DNA of 47,166 nt from DASUZD01 sp036377055 (GTDB lineage Bacteria > Actinomycetota > Thermoleophilia > Gaiellales > Gaiellaceae): contig DASUZD010000148.1 in NCBI GenBank assembly GCA_036377055.1, positions 1 to 47,166 on the forward strand, written 5' to 3'. The notes under the pieces were generated by a model. That model ran no database searches. It was not told the origin of the DNA and worked only from the letters and a program-made list of their open reading frames with translations. The position numbers were made by a program, and so were the translations under genes. The number at the start of each line of letters is the position of its first letter. Position 1 is the first letter of the stretch. Shown in pieces: positions 16,598 to 24,005 of the stretch.

Positions 16598-17488
16598 CTA
16601 CGACCGCAGCGCTGCCGTGAGCTTTGGTGTAAGGCGTTCCATTACGTAGAGCATCGCTTCGTACAGAGCGTTGTCCTGGCTGTGAAAATACCGAGTAAGA
16701 GAAGCCTGGGTGCCCGGAACAATGAAGAGGGCGGCGTCCTGTTTCCGGTGGTATGTCTGGACGAGGGGTGAGATGAAATCTCCACTACGTCCGTAGCGCC
16801 TTAAGAATTCCCAGTTAGGTTCTACGCTGAGGACACAGCGGATATGCCCTTTCGCATCTCGCGGCAGTGTCGCAGAGCGGACTGTCGCAGCATCGAGAAA
16901 ACGAACCCTGTCCGGACATCGTTGGCGCCTCCATGCCGCCATTCCGATGTAGTTGTTCCGCATCTCGGAAGCGAAGTAGCTGATCTGCGAGAGAGATACT
17001 TGAATCCCCTTGATCTCTCGACTGCCGTCGAACAGTGACAGCTTCGACATATCTCTGTCAAGAATGGCCACGGCATCAGTGCCATTGTTGCGGCTCTGGG
17101 ATTCGCAAGAGGCGTACGCACTGTTGAAGGCTTCGTGCGGTTGACCCTTCATGCATTGCTCGAGCAGTTGATCCGGCGGCAGTAGCTGCGGAACCCTCTG
17201 GAGGTCGTTAATAACTTGCCGGACGGCCGCGACTCGGTCGTTCCGTAGTGGATCGCGAGTGAAGTGTTGGTACGACCTATACGGGATCCCAAACAGAGTG
17301 CTTGCGCCAGTCAGGACGACAACGAGGAACAGAAGCATGCTCGTGAAACGGTTATCCTTAAAGCGGCGCGCCAAGCGCTCATAGTGAGTCGGTGGCTCCA
17401 CAGGTGAGACAGTGTGGATGAAGCAGATGACGGCGGAGCTGCTGGGCCTACCTTGAGCGCGAGGGCGGCAGCTCAAGCGCCGAACCAC
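16598..17488 (-). CDS. Single-pass membrane protein of unknown function
   Basis: 296 residues at maximum; the true start may be a GTG at 17401, since the first 27 residues look non-coding. One membrane helix (about residues 50-68, SMLLFLVVVLTGASTLFGI) follows a basic cytosolic segment, and the remaining 225 residues are probably outside the membrane. That part has five Cys and segments such as IDVSLSQISYF-like beta strands and a Tyr/His-rich end (TYHRKQDAALFIV, YFHSQDNALYEAMLY). I recognise no family. The codon use is less GC-biased than the flanking host genes. Confidence 0.6.
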   Translation of the reverse strand: MVRRLSCRPRAQGRPSSSAVICFIHTVSPVEPPTHYERLARRFKDNRFTSMLLFLVVVLTGASTLFGIPYRSYQHFTRDPLRNDRVAAVRQVINDLQRVPQLLPPDQLLEQCMKGQPHEAFNSAYASCESQSRNNGTDAVAILDRDMSKLSLFDGSREIKGIQVSLSQISYFASEMRNNYIGMAAWRRQRCPDRVRFLDAATVRSATLPRDAKGHIRCVLSVEPNWEFLRRYGRSGDFISPLVQTYHRKQDAALFIVPGTQASLTRYFHSQDNALYEAMLYVMERLTPKLTAALRS

Positions 17489-17525
17489 TTGCCGATCTGA
17501 TAGCGACGCCGGTCAGGCGGGCGAA

Positions 17526-17927
17526 CTACAGGCGCTCACGCAGTCGCGTGACCAGGCCCTGCTTGACCTCACGTGGGTGGAGCGTCAGCCAAACGCCGAG
17601 GAAGAAGGCTGCCTCAACGGCGAGGACACGCACAGCCGAACCGTCGTCATGGATTACGCCGGCGCCGTACGACGCGGCCATGACGAGCACGGCCCACCTG
17701 TAGACCGTCCGATCATCGACGTAGCGGATGAGAAGCTTTCGCCAGCTCGTGCGGTACATCCACGCGAACGACCGAAGAAGTACGGCATGCAGCGCCGCGA
17801 CTAAGCAGAAAGCGAGCGCGACCTCCGCGATCAACTCCATCGGGAGGATCTCGGCGAGCAGGATGCTCACGGCCGACACAACCACGTAGCCGTAGAGCTT
17901 CCCCATCGGCGACGACCGTACCAGCAC
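17526..17927 (-). CDS. Small membrane protein, about four helices
   Basis: 133 residues from the ATG at 17927; a second ATG at 17906 (MGKLYGYVVVSAVS) is at least as likely. Hydrophobic segments lie at about 10-29, 33-53, 76-92 and 101-116. A positively charged loop (RTSWRKLLIRYVDDRTVYR) separates the second and third. No family recognised. It sits 37 bases downstream of the previous gene's start region on the same strand and is divergent from the gene at 18008. Confidence 0.55.
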   Translation of the reverse strand: MLVRSSPMGKLYGYVVVSAVSILLAEILPMELIAEVALAFCLVAALHAVLLRSFAWMYRTSWRKLLIRYVDDRTVYRWAVLVMAASYGAGVIHDDGSAVRVLAVEAAFFLGVWLTLHPREVKQGLVTRLRERL

Positions 17928-18007
17928 CGCAAGACGCCGCAGTCGTGCGCCACTGCGACCGGCAGTGCCCAGCGACCGTCGTCCTCACTCCGGCTTACGG
18001 TTAGCTC

Positions 18008-18652
18008 ATGCTCAGCGCGTTCGGCACCTGGGGTGGTTGGCCAGCGCTCACCGCGATCGGCACCGTCGGTGCGGTCGTGGCCGCGCTCTACCTCGGACCG
18101 TTTCGTGACCGACGGCGCCGCCCGGTACTTCGATTGGAGCCGGGAGTCGTCCAGGTCCTGAACCGAGACACCAAGGCCCCCGGCTCGGCCTCGCTGGCCG
18201 TCGCAACGCTTCGTGTGTCGAACCGCCGCGGTCGAGACACGGCCTCTGCGGTCGAGGTCGTCATGCAATCGGTCTCCATCGACGGTCAAGCTGTACCGCT
18301 TGCGATCCGCCCCCTGATGTGGACGCGGTCGTTCGGCAGCGAGGTCGACATCGGGCCCGGCGGAGTTTTCGACGTGAACTTGGTTCGGGTGACCCGGATG
18401 GGCGACGAAGGAACGAAGCGGGCTGCGATCGGCTATGCCGACCTCAACGCCGGTGCCGGGTTCTTCTTACCGCCGCAAGATGAACTCGACCAGCTACCGG
18501 GTGGCGAGTATGACTTCACGCTCAGCGTACGCGGCCGCAACCTTGATGCACGCGTTTGGAGAGTGCGGGCGAGATTCGACGGCTCCTGGGGTGAGACGGT
18601 CGACGACATTCATCGGCATCTGATCGTGGAAGCACCGACTCAATCACGCTGA
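18008..18652 (+). CDS. Hypothetical protein with N-terminal membrane helix
   Basis: 214 residues. A hydrophobic segment (about residues 12-31, ALTAIGTVGAVVAALYLGPF) followed by DRRRRP gives a typical N-out/C-in anchor, and the rest is probably a cytosolic beta-rich domain (LRLEPGVVQVLN, ATLRVSNRRG, YDFTLSVRGRNLDARVWRV). This layout, an anchor followed by DRRRRPxL, is common in poorly characterised actinobacterial membrane proteins. No catalytic motif seen. It lies 53 bases upstream of a small basic protein gene on the same strand. Confidence 0.65.
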   Translation: MLSAFGTWGGWPALTAIGTVGAVVAALYLGPFRDRRRRPVLRLEPGVVQVLNRDTKAPGSASLAVATLRVSNRRGRDTASAVEVVMQSVSIDGQAVPLAIRPLMWTRSFGSEVDIGPGGVFDVNLVRVTRMGDEGTKRAAIGYADLNAGAGFFLPPQDELDQLPGGEYDFTLSVRGRNLDARVWRVRARFDGSWGETVDDIHRHLIVEAPTQSR

Positions 18653-18705
18653 CTCGAAAAGGAGCCTAGGATTGCTGCGTCCTAACCTAACCTGGAGGAT
18701 TCACG

Positions 18706-18909
18706 ATGGCACGAAAGACGATCTTCGTCAGCGACTTCTCTCAGAAGGAGATTCCGGACGACAAGCAGGCCGTCCAGGTAGTTCTCCGCTACGCCGATGG
18801 ACGGCGCGGCCAGATCGTCGCTGACGCTCACGTCGACGACGACATCGTCAAAGAGATCGCGCAACGCGGAAAGCAGCAGGCTCGTCGAGGACGCCGGCCG
18901 AAGTCGTAA
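18706..18909 (+). CDS. Small basic Lsr2-like protein, paralogue 1
   Basis: 67 residues. The ATG at 18706 follows TGGAGGA. The N-terminus KTIFVSDFSQKEI, then AVQVVLRYADGRRGQIV resembles the beta-hairpin dimerisation half of Lsr2, a nucleoid protein that bridges AT-rich, often horizontally acquired, DNA. The C-terminus QQARRGRRPKS carries an RGRRPK tail like an AT-hook (core R-G-R-P), which would contact the minor groove. The longer HTH-like half of Lsr2 is absent. The paralogue at 22830 shares the FVSD, VQVVL, RRG and QARRGRxPK blocks. DNA binding is inferred from these motifs. Confidence 0.7.
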   Translation: MARKTIFVSDFSQKEIPDDKQAVQVVLRYADGRRGQIVADAHVDDDIVKEIAQRGKQQARRGRRPKS

Positions 18910-18936
18910 TGAGCAAGCTGACCTTCTTGGACTTCA

Positions 18937-18985
18937 GGGCCGGGGTCGCCGAGCTAGCGTCTACGCGCTCACTCTAGCCCGGCCC
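18937..18985 (+). terminator. Possible terminator stem after the Lsr2-like gene
   Basis: GGGCCGGG at 18937-18944 and CCCGGCCC at 18978-18985 are perfect inverted repeats separated by 33 bases, 27 bases after the stop. The loop is long and no T-run follows. The rest of 18910-19180 holds only a 6-bp hairpin (GCCTAG/CTAGGC, 19083-19100) and no gene. Confidence 0.3.
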
Positions 18986-19180
18986 GGAACTAGCCTACGC
19001 CATGTCGATACGTGTGCGCTAGATGGCTCGAATAGACATGGCTGAAGCGTTTCGACGAGAGCAGGCGGTGAGTGGGCCAACCGCCTAGTCCGACCTAGGC
19101 TTGGCCTCGCCGGAAAGTCCGAGTGATGGTCGCGCCGGACTCCACGCAGCGAAGGATGTGCCACCCGACGAGTCTTCGGT

Positions 19181-19822
19181 TCAGCAGGCGCTCGTAAGCC
19201 CGCCGCACGGTGCGGAGGCCTCAAACGTCATGCGATCGAGCTGACGACCCGCAGCGTTATAGGCGGTCAGGGCGACAGGAATCGATCCTGCGCTGCTTCC
19301 GCCGTACGCGAAGCCGTTCCAGAAGTTGAGTGTTAGGTCGGTTGTCGTTCCGTCCGACCGCGTCAGAATTAGGCGTGCCACGTCTCCACGCGCAACGCCG
19401 ACGACCAAGCCACGATTGAGCGTTTGCGGATCCGTGCCGCCGAACATCGGTCGGGCGAGAATCGCTCGCGTCGACGCCTGCCACCCGCAGTGGAATTGCG
19501 TTGCGAAGCCCGTTGTCGCGACGCTGAAGCACGCGTGTCCGCTCCCATCAGGTCCTGACAGGAGTGTCAGAGTACGGTCGCCTGACTCGGCGCGTGCGAC
19601 TTCGCGCAACTGTTGGCTATCGACGCCGCCAGCACGCGCCACCGCGGCCATGGCCGCGTCCGCCTGGATCGGCTGACCCGGCAGTCCCTGTTTCCACACC
19701 CAAAGCGCTCGCTTCGCCGCGTGCGCGTTCCCGCGGCCGAGTGTGAGCGTTGCGGCGAGTGCGACCGCTGCGACGAGCACTCCGCCTAGACAGATTAGAG
19801 CGACTGATCGGCGCGCTTTCAT
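19181..19822 (-). CDS. Exported or anchored protein of unknown function
   Basis: 213 residues. An N-terminal hydrophobic segment after KARR (about residues 7-25, ALICLGGVLVAAVALAATL) can be a signal peptide or anchor. The body is Ala/Gly-rich with beta segments (GDRTLTLLSGPDGSG, CFSVATTGFATQFHC, DLTLNFWNGFAYGG) and six Cys, four of them paired by spacing (HACFSV/FHCGW and APCGGLTSAC). No family recognised. Its ATG overlaps the stop of the upstream gene by four bases (ATGA), so the two are co-translated, suggesting an exported pair. Confidence 0.65.
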   Translation of the reverse strand: MKARRSVALICLGGVLVAAVALAATLTLGRGNAHAAKRALWVWKQGLPGQPIQADAAMAAVARAGGVDSQQLREVARAESGDRTLTLLSGPDGSGHACFSVATTGFATQFHCGWQASTRAILARPMFGGTDPQTLNRGLVVGVARGDVARLILTRSDGTTTDLTLNFWNGFAYGGSSAGSIPVALTAYNAAGRQLDRMTFEASAPCGGLTSAC

Positions 19823-20229
19823 TGGGTGTTCCCTTCGTGGCAGTTGACCCAGACGGTTCCGAGGGAACCGGGGTTCTGACAGCCGCCTTGCGCGTAGAAG
19901 CTCGCGGAGTAGCTTGAGTACTGGTCGTAGCCGTCACTCGTGAAGGCGGTCAGGGTGTTCCAGTTGCCGGAGTAGTCGATTGTCAGGAACCCCATGTTGT
20001 GCGACGGGTTCGTCCAGCTCATCCGGATCCACTGAGTTGTGTTGCAGCAGTCGTTGTACTTGCGGACGGCACGAGCCCCGCCCGAAGTCGGAAGATTCCC
20101 CTGGTAGAACCAATAGACGAGCGCGCGGCTATGCCGATGCGATCGCGCTCCGGCGCCGGGAGCAGTCGCCAGCAGCGCAGCCAGCGCGAAGAGAGTAACT
20201 ACCGCACGTAGACCTCGACGACCGCTCAT
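19819..20229 (-). CDS. Small secreted protein
   Basis: 136 residues from the ATG at 20229, which follows GAGGGGG; a GTG two codons upstream is also possible. Signal peptide at about residues 4-28 (LRAVVTLFALAALLATAPGAGA). The mature part is Tyr/Ser/Asn-rich with CCN and two later Cys, and includes YWFYQGNLPTSGG, TTQWIRMSWTNPSHNMGF and YDQYSSYSASFYAQGG. The composition resembles exported carbohydrate- or surface-binding domains, but no family is recognised. Forms a two-gene unit with the exported protein at 19181. Confidence 0.7.
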   Translation of the reverse strand: MSGRRGLRAVVTLFALAALLATAPGAGARSHRHSRALVYWFYQGNLPTSGGARAVRKYNDCCNTTQWIRMSWTNPSHNMGFLTIDYSGNWNTLTAFTSDGYDQYSSYSASFYAQGGCQNPGSLGTVWVNCHEGNTQ

Positions 20230-20433
20230 GCGCACCCCCTCGTGCCGAAAAACTGAAGCCGTGATGCGCCTTCGACGCTAATTGATCATCGCGAAGCTGT
20301 CAATCGGCGATTCTGGTCATGTCCTTTTGGGACGAGTCGCGAGGTTTTAGCGGCCCGCGACCAGCTGCGCCGGCCGTCTGTCACTCGACGACGCGCCGGT
20401 CCTAGACACCGCTGAGCGCCGATCAGCCGCCCG

Positions 20434-20454
20434 CGCGCCTAGAGCGGGCGCGCT
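20434..20454 (-). terminator. Probable terminator after the XRE-TPR gene
   Basis: GCGCGCC at 20434-20440 and GGCGCGC at 20448-20454 form a 7-bp GC stem 37 bases after the minus-strand stop at 20491. There is no T-run. The rest of 20230-20490 shows no gene. Confidence 0.35.
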
Positions 20455-20490
20455 GGCGGGCTTCGCCGGTGCTGGCAGTAGGGGCAGGTA

Positions 20491-21789
20491 TCAGGGGAGC
20501 CGCGTAATCGAGATAACGGTGGCACGCTCAAGAAGCTCGTAGGCCTCCTCAGCGCGCCCTGCGGCGCGCATGGCCTCTGCGAGTTCCCGCGCGACCGTGA
20601 CAACTTCACGCCACTCGCCGCTCTTCTCGAGGAGCTCGATCGCCCGTCTCATGCTCTTGGCGGCGGCATCGATGTCGTCCTTACGGAGCTGTGCCGCCCC
20701 CAGGGTATGCCACGCACTCCCTTGCTCAGTGGTGTGCTCCTTCAGATACTCAAGCGCTTGCTGCGCCAGCTCGATCGCGCGGTCGGGGTCAACCTCAAGC
20801 AGCGCGTAGCGCGCCTGATGCGTGCGCAACACGCCGTAGTCGGTGTGGTCGGCACTGTCTAAGAAGGACTCCTCTGCACGGTCAAGGTGATACGCCGCCT
20901 CCTGCGGACGCTCGTCGAGCAGAAGGATCTCGGCGCACGTCAGGTGCCCGCGAGCGATCTCCAGGCGATCTTCCGACGCTTCGAGAATCGCAAGCGCCCG
21001 CTCCATGTGGACGATTGCTGTGACCGAATCGCCGGCCATCGAGTCGGTGCGCGCGAGCGACCAATAGATCGTTGCCCGTCCGCGGTCGTCGAGCCGCTTC
21101 GCCTCGTGCGCCTCAAGACGAGCAAGAACGGTGCGCGATCGCTCGAAGTCGCCGGCGTCGGCGAGGGCACAGCTCAGGTAGCTCGTGAAGCGCACGCGCA
21201 GGCCATGCTCATCGGGCGCGATCGTGTTGAGGCTTTCGAGGTAGCCCTCGAAGAGCCCAACAGAGCGGTCGAATCTGCCGCGCGAAGCGTAGGCATGACC
21301 AAGCGTCGCGTAGACGTCCGGATGGGACAAGGGTGTTAGCCCAGGGCTCACAAGCGCGGTCTCAAGCTGGAAGATCGCCTCGCCGTATTCGCCGAAGTGC
21401 GCAAGGGCCAAGCCAAGGCCGATGCGAGCTCTGGACATCGCAACGGAGTCGGCCTCGACGCGCGCCTCCTCCAGGAGCTCGCGAAACTTCTCCACGAGCG
21501 CGGGCTTAGGGTCGAGCCGAAGTGCGAGCTCGGCGTCTGTCAGCTTCGCGTCGCGCCCGCGGAGTGCGGGGAGCGGTTCGCCGGTCTCCAGGTACTCCAA
21601 GGGCACGTTGAGCTTGCGCGCGATGATGCGAAGCGCCTTGACCGACGGCAGGCGCTGGCCCGCCTCGATTCGAGAGAGGTAGGCGTAGGAGATACCGGGT
21701 TCTGCGACGTCGCGCTGCGAGAGCCCGCGCTCCCGGCGAATCCGGCGTACGCGCTGTCCGAGCGTCTCCGCTGCTTCTTTGTCCCCCAC
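20491..21789 (-). CDS. XRE-TPR regulator of RRNPP type
   Basis: 432 residues from a GTG at 21789. Residues about 10-66 form an XRE DNA-binding domain (LGQRVRRIRRERGLSQRDVA, SYAYLSRIEAGQR, ALRIIARKLNVPLEYLETG). From about residue 110 to the end, 34-residue helical repeats follow: GEYGEAIFQLETAL, HPDVYATLGHAYASRGRFD, RATIYWSLARTDSM, AWHTLGAAQLRKDDIDAAAK. Together these are the plan of PlcR/NprR/Rgg-type regulators, whose TPR groove binds a short imported peptide that switches DNA binding. The divergent neighbour is a 25-residue hydrophobic peptide gene. I infer a peptide-sensing role; non-signalling XRE-TPR regulators also exist. Confidence 0.85.
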   Translation of the reverse strand: MGDKEAAETLGQRVRRIRRERGLSQRDVAEPGISYAYLSRIEAGQRLPSVKALRIIARKLNVPLEYLETGEPLPALRGRDAKLTDAELALRLDPKPALVEKFRELLEEARVEADSVAMSRARIGLGLALAHFGEYGEAIFQLETALVSPGLTPLSHPDVYATLGHAYASRGRFDRSVGLFEGYLESLNTIAPDEHGLRVRFTSYLSCALADAGDFERSRTVLARLEAHEAKRLDDRGRATIYWSLARTDSMAGDSVTAIVHMERALAILEASEDRLEIARGHLTCAEILLLDERPQEAAYHLDRAEESFLDSADHTDYGVLRTHQARYALLEVDPDRAIELAQQALEYLKEHTTEQGSAWHTLGAAQLRKDDIDAAAKSMRRAIELLEKSGEWREVVTVARELAEAMRAAGRAEEAYELLERATVISITRLP

Positions 21790-21866
21790 GGGTCGCGCAT
21801 GATTGCCGCCCTATCCCTACCGCGTCAAGCTACGGCGTTTACATGCGGCAAGCGGACAGTCGAAAG

Positions 21867-21881
21867 GAGGTGCAACACCTC
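21867..21881. promoter_or_regulatory. 15-bp inverted repeat over the peptide ribosome site
   Basis: GAGGTG at 21867-21872, CAA, CACCTC at 21876-21881: a perfect dyad directly before the ATG of the small peptide. It contains the GGAGG of the AAAGGAGG ribosome site. As RNA it would sequester the ribosome site; as DNA it is a suitable two-fold operator for the divergent XRE regulator. Both are inferences. Confidence 0.5.
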
Positions 21882-21959
21882 ATGCGCGCCAAGATCATCG
21901 TCTTGAGCGCCGTCCTCGCCGCACTCGGCGGGGCCGTCGGCGGCCACCTTTGGCCGTAA
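21882..21959 (+). CDS. Short hydrophobic peptide, candidate pheromone precursor (25 aa)
   Basis: A 25-codon frame: basic start (MRAKII), hydrophobic core (VLSAVLAALGGAV) and short C-terminus GGHLWP. AAAGGAGG lies 12 bases before the ATG; a GTG at 21870 in the same frame would give 29 residues. The mini-gene has its own upstream region (92 bases shared with the divergent XRE-TPR gene) and its own terminator overlapping the stop, so it is a separate transcription unit. Size and profile match Rgg-associated short hydrophobic peptides. If so, a C-terminal fragment containing HLWP would be the signal, probably after export and trimming. It could also be a leader peptide, but no regulated gene follows the terminator. 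Confidence 0.5.
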   Translation: MRAKIIVLSAVLAALGGAVGGHLWP

Positions 21960-21989
21960 GAGAACGGGGCGCGTCATGCGCCCCTTCTC
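21960..21989 (+). terminator. Terminator immediately after the small peptide
   Basis: GGGGCGC at 21966-21972 pairs with GCGCCCC at 21978-21984 around GTCAT, extended by GAGAA/TTCTC (21960-21964 with 21985-21989) across one bulged C. The 12 pairs start right at the stop codon. This is strong support for the peptide frame being a discrete unit. Confidence 0.7.
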
Positions 21990-22051
21990 ACCCTGCTTCA
22001 GTGGCGCCGCGTACACTCCTCGCGGCGCCGAGTCCCAGCGGCACGACGTAG

Positions 22052-22369
22052 ATGACGTCGCAGGGGACAGCACACGGCCGGTTCCAGCGCGCAATCGAGC
22101 GCCGGCACCTGCTTCACGCCGAGATGGCCGCGCGCGAGCTCGGGCACCTGGCGCTCGACGACGCCCTCACCCTGACGCTTCTGATAGCGGAGGGGGAGCC
22201 GGCACGCCTAGAGCGGGCGGCGCGCCGCTGGTTAGAACGGTTCATCACCGAGCGGGTTCCGCCGATCGCCGAGGTCGCGCTGGCGGCATCGGCGCTGGCC
22301 GCGTTGAGCGATGGCAGTTCGCCGCCGGCAGCGGCGATCCTCAAGCTTCTCGTGCGCGGCGTTCGCTGA
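22052..22369 (+). CDS. Small helical protein of unknown function
   Basis: 105 residues, ATG at 22052, no strong ribosome site. Predicted all-helical: FQRAIERRHLLHAEMAAREL, GHLALDDALTLTLLIAEGEP, ARLERAARRWLERFITERV, AEVALAASALAALSDGSSP. Similar helical proteins occur near mobile-element genes in actinobacteria; I cannot name the family. It follows the peptide terminator by 62 bases and is probably separately transcribed. Its role with the XRE-TPR regulator is unknown. Confidence 0.6.
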   Translation: MTSQGTAHGRFQRAIERRHLLHAEMAARELGHLALDDALTLTLLIAEGEPARLERAARRWLERFITERVPPIAEVALAASALAALSDGSSPPAAAILKLLVRGVR

Positions 22370-22415
22370 CCCGCCCCGCCCGATAATCGCCCGCGAGCCG
22401 GAGCGTCGACGAGGA

Positions 22416-22718
22416 TTAGCGCCGCTCGCTCAGTAGCTGCTCGGCGCGGGCTATCAACTCCGAGGCGCTGATCTCGAGCGCCGAGGCGACCGCTGCGATC
22501 GTGTTTAGAGTGGGCGAGGAGGCGCCGCGCTCGATCTTGCCAGCGTAGTTCCGATGCCGCTCGGCACGGTACCCGAGCTCCTCTTGCGAGATGCCTATTT
22601 CCTCACGCCGGCGCCGGACCGCCTCTCCGAAGGCGACGCGCAGCGGGAACTCGTCGCGCGATCGAAACGCTAAGCGATGTCGCTGGCGATGCTGGACGGA
22701 CACGATGGCCGCAGCCAT
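22416..22718 (-). CDS. XRE-family transcriptional regulator
   Basis: 100 residues. The helix-turn-helix is at about residues 29-90: FGEAVRRRREEIGISQEELG, YRAERHRNYAGKIERG, ASSPTLNTIAAVASALEISA. The arrangement YAGKIERGASSPTLNTI is a textbook recognition-helix region. The N-terminal 28 residues (RQRHRLAFRSRDEF) are probably not part of the mature protein or reflect a misplaced start. Ends convergent with the small helical gene, 46 bases apart. Targets unknown. Confidence 0.75.
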   Translation of the reverse strand: MAAAIVSVQHRQRHRLAFRSRDEFPLRVAFGEAVRRRREEIGISQEELGYRAERHRNYAGKIERGASSPTLNTIAAVASALEISASELIARAEQLLSERR

Positions 22719-22829
22719 CCTTCGCCCTCCCAGCAGGAAAGGTCAAGCGGATGCTTTGCCTTTCTGGCGAGTTACTTCCGTTCGGCCCATCTTCACGAGA
22801 GAACGGGCATCGAAGGCCGGCCAGACACT

Positions 22830-23027
22830 CTATGTCTCCTTCGGCTTGCGGCCGCGACGGGCCTGCTTCTGGCCACGCCGCGCGAGGTCCTCGATGTCCT
22901 CGGCGTTGGCGTCAAGCACTACGCGGCCGCGGCGCGCATCGTGATAGTTCAGAACGACTTGGACGTAGTTCCGGTCGTCGATGGGCTCGCCCGTCAGGTC
23001 ACTAACAAAGACTGTCTTCTTGGCCAT
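22830..23027 (-). CDS. Small basic Lsr2-like protein, paralogue 2
   Basis: 65 residues from the ATG at 23027, after AGGAGAAC. Begins MAKKTVFVSDLTGEPI, has VQVVLNYHDARRGRVVLDA and ends KQARRGRKPKET, the same plan as the protein at 18706: Lsr2-like N-terminal hairpin plus an RGRKPK AT-hook-like tail. A second copy within 4 kb suggests a family used by the mobile DNA itself, either to silence its genes or to mimic the host silencer. Binding to DNA is inferred from composition and the tail. Confidence 0.7.
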   Translation of the reverse strand: MAKKTVFVSDLTGEPIDDRNYVQVVLNYHDARRGRVVLDANAEDIEDLARRGQKQARRGRKPKET

Positions 23028-23062
23028 CGGGTTCTCCTAGTTTCGTTTTTTCGCCTGCGACT

Positions 23063-23992
23063 CTACCGACTCGACGATTCGGGACGCGCTCCGGAACTCT
23101 CCCCGTCCGCAGTACACCAGGCGCAGGTGCATCCGTCAGAGTGGCGCCAGTCGTTACGTGGCGCAAGGCGATCAAGGTATCCAACTACATCGTCGCCGTC
23201 GACCACGAATACCACGTCACGTACTGGGTCGTACCGCACTTCCGGAGTCACGCTGATATGCACAGCTGGCTCCCGTGCCGCGCGAACCTCGTCGATCGTC
23301 AGCGACGGCTGAGCCGCGCCCATCTCGACTGCTCGTGCGAGCGCGGCCAGATGCATCGGCTTGTGGATCGTCACGTGCACGGAGCGAGCGATGTTCATCG
23401 CGATTATCACGGCTTGAGCGGCTGTGATCGCGGCGAACGTAGTTTGGTCGACATCTCCGAGAAGTAGCAGGATCGTCGCTAGAACGAGACAAATCGCTGC
23501 GCCAGCGACGTTAGCGATTTGCAGGCTCCGCTCGCGCTGGCGGTATCGACGGTCGTGGACCACGTCACTCTTGACCGTCCAGTACGCCCTGGTGTGGCCG
23601 ATGACCGCGACGGCCGAGACGACAACGATCCAGGCTTCGAACGATTGAACTTCGAATTTCTGCTTGCTGATCGTTTCGATTAGCTGGTACTGGATCAGCC
23701 CCAAGCCGAAGATGACGATGATGTCTACGAAGCTGATCTGCCACTCGTTGTATTCGAGTGCGGCTGCCACATATGTTTGGAAGACGCGCAGTACGACGAT
23801 GAATGCCAACGCCGATGCAGCCCACTGGTCCGCCACGTGCAAGTGACCCACCACGTCAGCTAGCCGCCCGAGTGCGAGTCCTTGCACGATCGACACCACC
23901 GTAAGGACGATCACCACCCAGTGGTCGACCAAGCGCCGGACTGCAGGCCGGTTAGCATACGGGTCTTTCCCTCGGCTCGCCGGATGCATCAA
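23063..23992 (-). CDS. Multi-pass membrane protein of unknown function
   Basis: 309 residues. Five or six hydrophobic segments: about 26-46 (WVVIVLTVVSIVQGLALG), 58-76, 88-106 (FVDIIVIFGLGLIQYQLI), 120-136, 163-182 (IANVAGAAICLVLATILLLL) and 186-206. The soluble C-terminus (about 210-309) is acidic with VFVVDGDDVVGYLD and a HSDGCTCAWC motif that could bind zinc (CTCAWC). No family recognised. Its stop is 35 bases from the start of the Lsr2-like paralogue on the same strand. Confidence 0.6.
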   Translation of the reverse strand: MMHPASRGKDPYANRPAVRRLVDHWVVIVLTVVSIVQGLALGRLADVVGHLHVADQWAASALAFIVVLRVFQTYVAAALEYNEWQISFVDIIVIFGLGLIQYQLIETISKQKFEVQSFEAWIVVVSAVAVIGHTRAYWTVKSDVVHDRRYRQRERSLQIANVAGAAICLVLATILLLLGDVDQTTFAAITAAQAVIIAMNIARSVHVTIHKPMHLAALARAVEMGAAQPSLTIDEVRAAREPAVHISVTPEVRYDPVRDVVFVVDGDDVVGYLDRLAPRNDWRHSDGCTCAWCTADGESSGARPESSSR

Positions 23993-24005
23993 CTACTACC
24001 GCCTC

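Noticed and set aside
20434..20454. GC-rich inverted repeat as a candidate small RNA
   Set aside because: Short stem placed 37 bases after a stop; a terminator is the simplest explanation.
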